NCBI GenBank assembly: GCA_035547395.1
Contig: DASZVA010000008.1
Coordinates: forward strand, 1-64,000
DNA from: CALREJ01 sp035547395
GTDB lineage: Bacteria > Patescibacteriota > Gracilibacteria > Peribacterales > Peribacteraceae
DNA length: 64,000 nt
Direction of reading: 5' to 3'
Part shown: piece by piece, positions 59,340 to 64,000 of the stretch
Position numbering within the stretch: the stretch's first letter is position 1
How the letters are laid out: every line of letters starts with the position of its first letter
Notes under the pieces: model-generated
The model's database searches: none
Told to the model about the DNA's origin: nothing
What the model saw: the letters and a program-made list of their open reading frames with translations, nothing else
Translations under genes and position numbers: made by a program

Positions 59340-60449
59340 ATGAAGATCCTCTTCCTGCGCTTTCCGCTGGAGAGCGCCATGAACGGCGGAGCGGAGCTGC
59401 AGACGGTCAGCCTGATGCAGGGGCTCAGCAATCGCGGTCATGCGGTCGCATTCGCGGGCAGCTGTCCGGCACTCCTCACCATGTGCCGGCAGCATCATCT
59501 GCCGACGGTGGAGTGGGAGATCGGGCCTCCGCCGGTAACGAAGAAGGCCGCCGTCACGTTTGCCTGGCGGCGCATGGGTATGAAGAAACGATTGATGGAA
59601 CTGCTCGATCAGTTTCACGATCTGGATGCAGTCGTGATGCTGAGCCTGAGTGAGAAGCTGCTCCTCACGGATATCGCCGCAGCGCGCGGTATCAAAGTAT
59701 TTTGGATCGAGCATGACAAAGTCGGACCCTGGCTGAGTAAAAACCCCTGGCTGAAGTTGCTCCTGCGCCAAAGCATGTATGCCACGACGATCACCGTCTC
59801 GGAACTGAGTCGTCATATCTATCTGCATCTCGGGTGGGAAAATGACCGTGTCGTCGCGATTCCGAATGGTGTGGATAGTGCGCGGCTGCAGCCGCGCGAG
59901 AGATCAGAGGTCAGAGATCAGAGGTCAGTTTTGCGTATCGGATGTATCGCACGTTTATCTCCCGAAAAAGGAGTCGACGTGCTGCTCGAAGCGGTGAAAG
60001 GAATAGCGGATGTTGAGCTGACGATTGTCGGCACCGGCCGCGAGGAAGCAAAGATTCGCTCCATGATTGAACAAATAACCAATAACCAGAAACCAATAAC
60101 CCTCATCACTCACTCCCAAAACATCGCTGATATTTATGCTTCGATCGACGCCCTCGTGCTGCCATCTCGCGATCACGATCCGTTCGGCATGGTCGCAGCA
60201 GAAGCGATGATGCTTGGCATCCCCGTGATCGTGACGGACAAATGTGGCATCGCGGATTATCTGCACGATGGAAAAGACGTGCTGATTGTGAAAGCGGGAT
60301 CAGCGGAAGCGCTGCGGGAGGCGATTGAGAGGTTGAAGAAGTCAGAAGTCAGAAGTCAGATGGCAGAAAACGGACGGAAGACGGCGCAGGAGAAATTTTC
60401 GCTCGAGAGGATGATCAAACGGTATGAAACTGTTTTCGCAGGAAATTGA
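59340..60449 (+). CDS. Family 4 glycosyltransferase with heptamer-module insertions
   Basis: 369 residues. GT-B: N-domain MKILFLRFPLESAMNGGAEL ... TTITVSELSRHIYLHLG, IPNGVDSARL; C-domain LRIGCIARLSPEKGVDVLLE, VELTIVGTGREEAKI, ALVLPSRDHDPFGMVAAEAM (donor site). Sugar transfer to a surface glycan; acceptor unknown. Three four-heptamer modules lie inside: at the inter-domain linker (ERSEVRDQRSV), in a C-domain loop (ITNNQKPITLI) and near the C-terminus (KKSEVRSQMAE). Start 59340 is 6 nt after TACACT (leaderless). Confidence 0.92.
   Translation: MKILFLRFPLESAMNGGAELQTVSLMQGLSNRGHAVAFAGSCPALLTMCRQHHLPTVEWEIGPPPVTKKAAVTFAWRRMGMKKRLMELLDQFHDLDAVVMLSLSEKLLLTDIAAARGIKVFWIEHDKVGPWLSKNPWLKLLLRQSMYATTITVSELSRHIYLHLGWENDRVVAIPNGVDSARLQPRERSEVRDQRSVLRIGCIARLSPEKGVDVLLEAVKGIADVELTIVGTGREEAKIRSMIEQITNNQKPITLITHSQNIADIYASIDALVLPSRDHDPFGMVAAEAMMLGIPVIVTDKCGIADYLHDGKDVLIVKAGSAEALREAIERLKKSEVRSQMAENGRKTAQEKFSLERMIKRYETVFAGN
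59901..59928. repeat. Four-heptamer module in a glycosyltransferase gene (linker)
   Basis: AGATCAG and AGGTCAG, each twice in alternation (28 nt). Confidence 0.9.
60074..60101. repeat. Four-heptamer module in a glycosyltransferase gene (loop)
   Basis: AATAACC, AATAACC, AGAAACC, AATAACC (28 nt). Same heptamer type as the right arm at 21540. Confidence 0.88.
60340..60367. repeat. Four-heptamer module in a glycosyltransferase gene (C-terminal helix)
   Basis: AAGTCAG three times, then ATGGCAG (28 nt). Confidence 0.9.
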
Positions 60450-60474
60450 CGTATTTACATAATTTGTTTATATT
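60446..60474 (+). promoter_or_regulatory. Promoter of the 90-aa gene
   Basis: TTGACG (60446-60451), 17 bp, TATATT (60469-60474). Leader about 36 nt. Confidence 0.7.
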
Positions 60475-60516
60475 ATCATTATCGGTTGTTTCGCATCACT
60501 GCTTAGTGAGGACTAA

Positions 60517-60789
60517 ATGGCAACAAAAGACACGTTCAAGGTTCCCACATTCGTGTTTACGGCAGAACACGCCCACTTCTTCCTGCCTAAACACAAGAGA
60601 AGAAGTATCAAAGAACTCGTAGGTGACGAGGACTACAAGGAAGTGCAATTCGAGATCGGCCCGCCGATCAAGGAGACATACATCCTAAAATTGCTGGAGG
60701 CCGACGCCGAGTTACCGGATTCGCAGCTCATCCACCTTCTCGAAGAAGTCTTCCGTCTCGGGCAACTCAATCCGTTGCCTCAAGATTAG
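60517..60789 (+). CDS. Hypothetical protein (90 aa)
   Basis: Not recognised. MATKDTFKVPTFVFTAEHAH then basic KHKRRSIKELVGDEDYKEVQ, helical end. GAGG lies 5-6 nt before ATG, an SD-led start like the partial gene at 63724. Own promoter and a hairpin after the stop. Confidence 0.65.
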   Translation: MATKDTFKVPTFVFTAEHAHFFLPKHKRRSIKELVGDEDYKEVQFEIGPPIKETYILKLLEADAELPDSQLIHLLEEVFRLGQLNPLPQD

Positions 60790-60808
60790 TCTTCAGACAA
60801 CCGATGCG

Positions 60809-60833
60809 CCGCCTGTCTCATCGAGACAGGCGG
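60809..60833 (+). terminator. Hairpin after the 90-aa gene
   Basis: CCGCCTGTCTC, loop ATC, GAGACAGGCGG: perfect 11-bp stem, but the following CCTTCGC is not a T-run. Confidence 0.6.
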
Positions 60834-60942
60834 CCTTCGCTATGCGTCATAAAAAAGATTAAGAACTTCCTGCTTCACAGGCGGAAAAAAGTCTGCAACC
60901 CTGTGTAGCAGAACGAATGTTTCTTCGTTTGACCGACTGACT

Positions 60943-63558
60943 ATGCACCCCCTCTGGAAAGTCGCCCTTCCCCCTATCTTGGCATTGCCTTTATTGATCG
61001 GAACGCAGCCGCCCTCCGACGTGCATGCATTTCCAAAACCGATCGACGCGCTCAGCATTCAGATGAACCCGGGCGATCAGGTGCAGGTGCGCGGCGAGAC
61101 CGATCAGGGATGGACCGCGTGGCAGACGTTCACGATCGAAGACGACAACGATCCGCTCTCGCACGAGAGCAATCTGGTGATGTTCTCGGCGCCCGTGTCT
61201 GCCGTGGAATTCGATCACACGGTTGCGGAGAATGCATTGCAGCCGATCACCGTGTCGCACGCGCCGATAAAATACGACATCGCGTCGCTGACGGATCCCG
61301 GCACGCCGCACATCCTCACGCGTGCACAGTGGGGCGCCGATAATTCGTTGCTCTACACATCGCAACCTTCATCGAGTTCCAGCGACAATACGGATAATCA
61401 AGCCGAGGCAACCGATCCGCTGATCCAGACATCGCAGCGCGTCGCGGATTGTCTGCAGGCGCAAAATCAGTATCCGCAGGAATTCAAAACGACCGGCAAA
61501 ACCGTGACCAACGACGGCAACGGCAATCTGCGCTGGCCCGATCAATATTCTCCGTCGATCAAACTGCTCGTCGTGCATCACACCGCGATCGCGAACACCG
61601 GACAAACGCGATCGGGCGTGGATGAAGTGCGTGCGATTTATCAATATCAGGCAATAGCACGCGGCTGGGGAGATATCGGCTATCACTATCTCATCGATCA
61701 GAACGGACAGATTTATGAAGGGAAAGCGGGCGGACTCTACGTCGTCGGCGGGCACGCGTACTGCAACAACATCGGCACGATCGGCATCGTGATGCTGGGA
61801 AATTTCGATATAGAAGATCCGACGCAGGCGCAGGTCCACAGTCTGCAGTGGCTGCTGCATGATCTGGCGGGCGTCTATCACATCGATCTGAGCAAACAAG
61901 TGGAGTATCACGGCGTAATGCGCGATCCCATTGTCGGCCACCGCGACCTGCTCAGTACCGACTGTCCCGGATATTTCCTGTATGGAGCGCTCGCGCAGGT
62001 GAAGAGCAACGTGCGTGCAGACAACCTGCTCGCCGATGTCAGCTTTCCCGCGCCGCCCGATCAGATCGCAAGCGACAAAGCGTACGTCGACCAAACGGCC
62101 GCACGGAGAGCTGCCCGCATCGCAGAGATGAAGAAGGAAGGGCTCCCCCTCAATACATCCGCACAGAGCACGACGCCCGCCATCACGACGGGCGTGTCCG
62201 CGCTCGGCTCGACGATGCTTGCGGGCCGGCCCGGTGATCAGATGATCGTCTCCATGCGCTACAAGGCGCCGTCGTCGCCACCCGCAAAGGGAAGTTCAAT
62301 CGCGACCGTGAACATGTCCGACGGATCCATGCAGCTATGGGAGGATATCGGCGGCACGTTTGAACCCGTACAGGATCATCTCGTGCTGCCAACGGCCGTT
62401 CCTGCAAACGGCACGACGCAGATCCGCCTGAAATTGCAGTTCCCGCTCAATCCCGGCCCGCAGACGATGCGCATCGATCAAACGGATTACAGCGTTGTTG
62501 CCAGCGGCCGCCGGCAGCTCGGGCCGCGGGGATCGGAGACCCTCCCGAATGATTTGATTCTGCATGCGCAACAGCGGGCGGCGCAGCGCCGGGCACAGAT
62601 CGCGATCGGCAGTCAGCAATCATCATCACCTGCAACGCCGATCCTCACGGCTGCCGCGCACAGCAGTCAGCCTGCGCAAATGCCGGCATCCCCGTCATCA
62701 TCCGTATCGCAGATAGAAAATCTGCGCTCGTCGGTTCCTAATCCTAATCCTCCCCCTAATCCTATCATCCGCATTCTCCTCGGCTATCAGGGGCCGACCG
62801 CAATGGTCATGCCCCCGGACGGCGCCGCCGTGACGTTCTCGCAAAACGGGAGTGACTGCGTGGGCACTCAAAACGGCCGCGTGATCGGTCAGGGGATCGT
62901 GCGCGTGAACGGGGGGAACGGACTTTTAAACATCACAAGCTGGAGCAAGACGTACCACACCTACCGCGGTGTGATCGAGTGCAGGATCCTGAACGGTCAG
63001 CTGTCGCTCATCAATGAATTGCCGCTGGAATCCTACATGGCCGGACTCGGCGAAGAACCCGACAGCCAGCCGTACGAAAAACAACGCGCGTTCGCGGTCG
63101 CGGCCCGCACCTACGCCGCGTACTACCTGTCGCCCGATCATCGCAAGATCCCCGGCGCGCCCTACGACGGCACGGACTCTGCCGCCGTCTTCCAGCGCTA
63201 CGAGGGCGCGGGATTCGAAACCAGTAATCCGAACTGGGTAAAGGCAGTCGCAAGCACGAGCGAGGAAGTACTCACGAAAGACGATCAGCTCATCAAGCCT
63301 CCCTACTTCAGCGCCGACGGCGGACAGACCAAATCACCCGCGCAGGCGGGCTGGAACAACTTCCCGTTTGCGGAGATCTTCACGAGCAAGCCCGATCCCT
63401 GGTGTCAGGGCATGACGCCAAACGGCCACGGCGTCGGCATGTCGGGCTGCGGAGCCGCGGGACAGGCGAAGGCAGGTAAAACCGCCGAGCAGATTCTCTC
63501 CTATTACTATCCCACGACGACGCTGACGTCACTCAATCAGCAACTCACGATGCGCTGA
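60943..63558 (+). CDS. PGRP amidase fused to SpoIID domain (871 aa)
   Basis: Signal segment MHPLWKVALPPILALPLLIG. Residues about 195-350 are a PGRP/amidase_2 domain: KLLVVHHTAIANTG (zinc His), GWGDIGYHYLIDQNGQIYEG, YHGVMRDPIVGHRDLLSTDC (second His and Cys ligand). A linker follows with a Pro/Asn repeat (NPNPPPNP, from CCTAAT units). Residues about 615-870 are SpoIID: GGNGLLNITSWSKTYHTYRG, LPLESYMAGLGEEP, FAVAARTYAAYYL and GHGVGMSGCGAAGQAK. One protein can thus cut stem peptides and glycan strands. No Shine-Dalgarno. Confidence 0.92.
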   Translation: MHPLWKVALPPILALPLLIGTQPPSDVHAFPKPIDALSIQMNPGDQVQVRGETDQGWTAWQTFTIEDDNDPLSHESNLVMFSAPVSAVEFDHTVAENALQPITVSHAPIKYDIASLTDPGTPHILTRAQWGADNSLLYTSQPSSSSSDNTDNQAEATDPLIQTSQRVADCLQAQNQYPQEFKTTGKTVTNDGNGNLRWPDQYSPSIKLLVVHHTAIANTGQTRSGVDEVRAIYQYQAIARGWGDIGYHYLIDQNGQIYEGKAGGLYVVGGHAYCNNIGTIGIVMLGNFDIEDPTQAQVHSLQWLLHDLAGVYHIDLSKQVEYHGVMRDPIVGHRDLLSTDCPGYFLYGALAQVKSNVRADNLLADVSFPAPPDQIASDKAYVDQTAARRAARIAEMKKEGLPLNTSAQSTTPAITTGVSALGSTMLAGRPGDQMIVSMRYKAPSSPPAKGSSIATVNMSDGSMQLWEDIGGTFEPVQDHLVLPTAVPANGTTQIRLKLQFPLNPGPQTMRIDQTDYSVVASGRRQLGPRGSETLPNDLILHAQQRAAQRRAQIAIGSQQSSSPATPILTAAAHSSQPAQMPASPSSSVSQIENLRSSVPNPNPPPNPIIRILLGYQGPTAMVMPPDGAAVTFSQNGSDCVGTQNGRVIGQGIVRVNGGNGLLNITSWSKTYHTYRGVIECRILNGQLSLINELPLESYMAGLGEEPDSQPYEKQRAFAVAARTYAAYYLSPDHRKIPGAPYDGTDSAAVFQRYEGAGFETSNPNWVKAVASTSEEVLTKDDQLIKPPYFSADGGQTKSPAQAGWNNFPFAEIFTSKPDPWCQGMTPNGHGVGMSGCGAAGQAKAGKTAEQILSYYYPTTTLTSLNQQLTMR

Positions 63559-63642
63559 TTATTCATGTCGCGTTGATACAATATTGCATGAGATTTTTGA
63601 AGAACATGATTTGATGGAAGGTGAGATCTGAAACCTCAGAAA

Positions 63643-63670
63643 TTGACAACTTTAATAATTAAATTAATAT
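63643..63670 (+). promoter_or_regulatory. Promoter of the right-edge gene
   Basis: TTGACA (63643-63648), 16 bp, TAATAT (63665-63670). Leader of about 45 nt with GAGGA 6 nt before ATG. Confidence 0.75.
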
Positions 63671-63723
63671 ACAAAAGCTGTCCAAAACGTTCATTTACAT
63701 CACTTAAAAAGTGAGGAATCCAG

Positions 63724-64000
63724 ATGATGCAGTTGATAATCGCAGTGTGGTATCACGAAGAGAACGAAGAGGGGGAAGACAGTGTGACCTATTATACCGC
63801 CGACCCCATATCCAAGCGACACAAGACTGAAATCCCCAAATTAGGTGAACGACTTGAAAGAAGAGGCGGCAAGGATTGGCACACATACGTTTACCATCAT
63901 GTCCTCGACATTCCGGAGGTACATGAAGAGGTGTTGCGCGTACTTTTAGGACTGGAATTCGCGAAGTGCATCCCGACCGACACGTTCATCTTTCCTTGGC
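63724..64000 (+). CDS. Hypothetical protein, cut by right window edge
   Basis: 92 residues visible and still open. MMQLIIAVWYHEENEEGEDS, then YYTADPISKRHKTEIPKLGE and VYHHVLDIPEVHEEVLRVLL. Not recognised. Good promoter and GAGGA site upstream support coding. Start could be either of two adjacent ATGs (63724/63727). Confidence 0.65.
   Translation, partial: MMQLIIAVWYHEENEEGEDSVTYYTADPISKRHKTEIPKLGERLERRGGKDWHTYVYHHVLDIPEVHEEVLRVLLGLEFAKCIPTDTFIFPW

Overview
The window reads as a chromosomal segment of a streamlined bacterium of the Candidate Phyla Radiation, most likely Peregrinibacteria/Peribacteria-like. This is an inference from gene content and style: a compact gene set of roughly 50-55% GC, many short proteins without recognisable relatives, an SLH-type surface protein, CsrA, archaeal-type class I fructose-bisphosphate aldolase, a PGRP-SpoIID fusion, and several CPR-style dispersed repeats. 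TGA is used as stop in many genes and the only Trp tRNA has anticodon CCA, so the Gracilibacteria/Absconditabacteria code (TGA=Gly) is not in use. No rRNA, CRISPR array, transposase or prophage was seen.

Layout. 1-7 kb: ssb (cut by the edge), a small gene, rpoB with unusual charged tails, superoxide dismutase, a FemAB/GNAT-like protein. 7-16.4 kb: a 1400-residue SLH surface protein, a 1.1 kb gene-free stretch, csrA, cysS, then a poorly coding stretch (14.6-16 kb) with promoters, hairpins and tiny ORFs. 16.6-25 kb: aldolase, yidC/rnpA, gatCA, malic enzyme and secreted proteins of unknown role. 25-27 kb: an AT-rich HEPN-like gene of foreign composition beside tRNA-Asp and a degenerate tRNA-Asp copy full of repeats. 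27-38 kb: cell-envelope block (LysM-M23 endopeptidase, D,D-carboxypeptidase, FtsQ-like protein, glycosyltransferase, TPR membrane protein, second M23 protein) mixed with NAD(P)HX dehydratase, methyltransferase, PgeF and HD phosphohydrolase genes. 38-48 kb: tRNA-Trp, topA, HU, Jag/R3H protein, dnaJ, two surface proteins, recJ, an Xre regulator with a tiny membrane protein. 48-64 kb: hsp20, galU, a purA operon with two small ORFs, uvrB, a run of uncharacterised small genes around serS, a receiver domain, a second glycosyltransferase, a PGRP-SpoIID amidase fusion, and a small gene cut by the right edge.

Two genome-wide habits stand out. (1) At more than twenty genes a -10 hexamer of form TAnnnT lies 6-7 nt before the start codon, so the transcript should begin at or next to the start codon (leaderless mRNA). 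Many genes with a leader have a pyrimidine-rich one without Shine-Dalgarno, while csrA and a few small genes carry a strong GGAGG-type site. (2) At least a dozen loci carry a 28-nt module built from four degenerate heptamers, often as an inverted pair 19-29 nt apart. The heptamer sequence differs from locus to locus but the 4x7 architecture is kept. Modules sit between genes and also in frame inside genes (two glycosyltransferases at the same inter-domain linker, topA, a FemAB-like gene). These modules are the best candidate for an undescribed element here. Separate REP-like palindromes have invaded rnpA, gatA and the degenerate tRNA-Asp copy.
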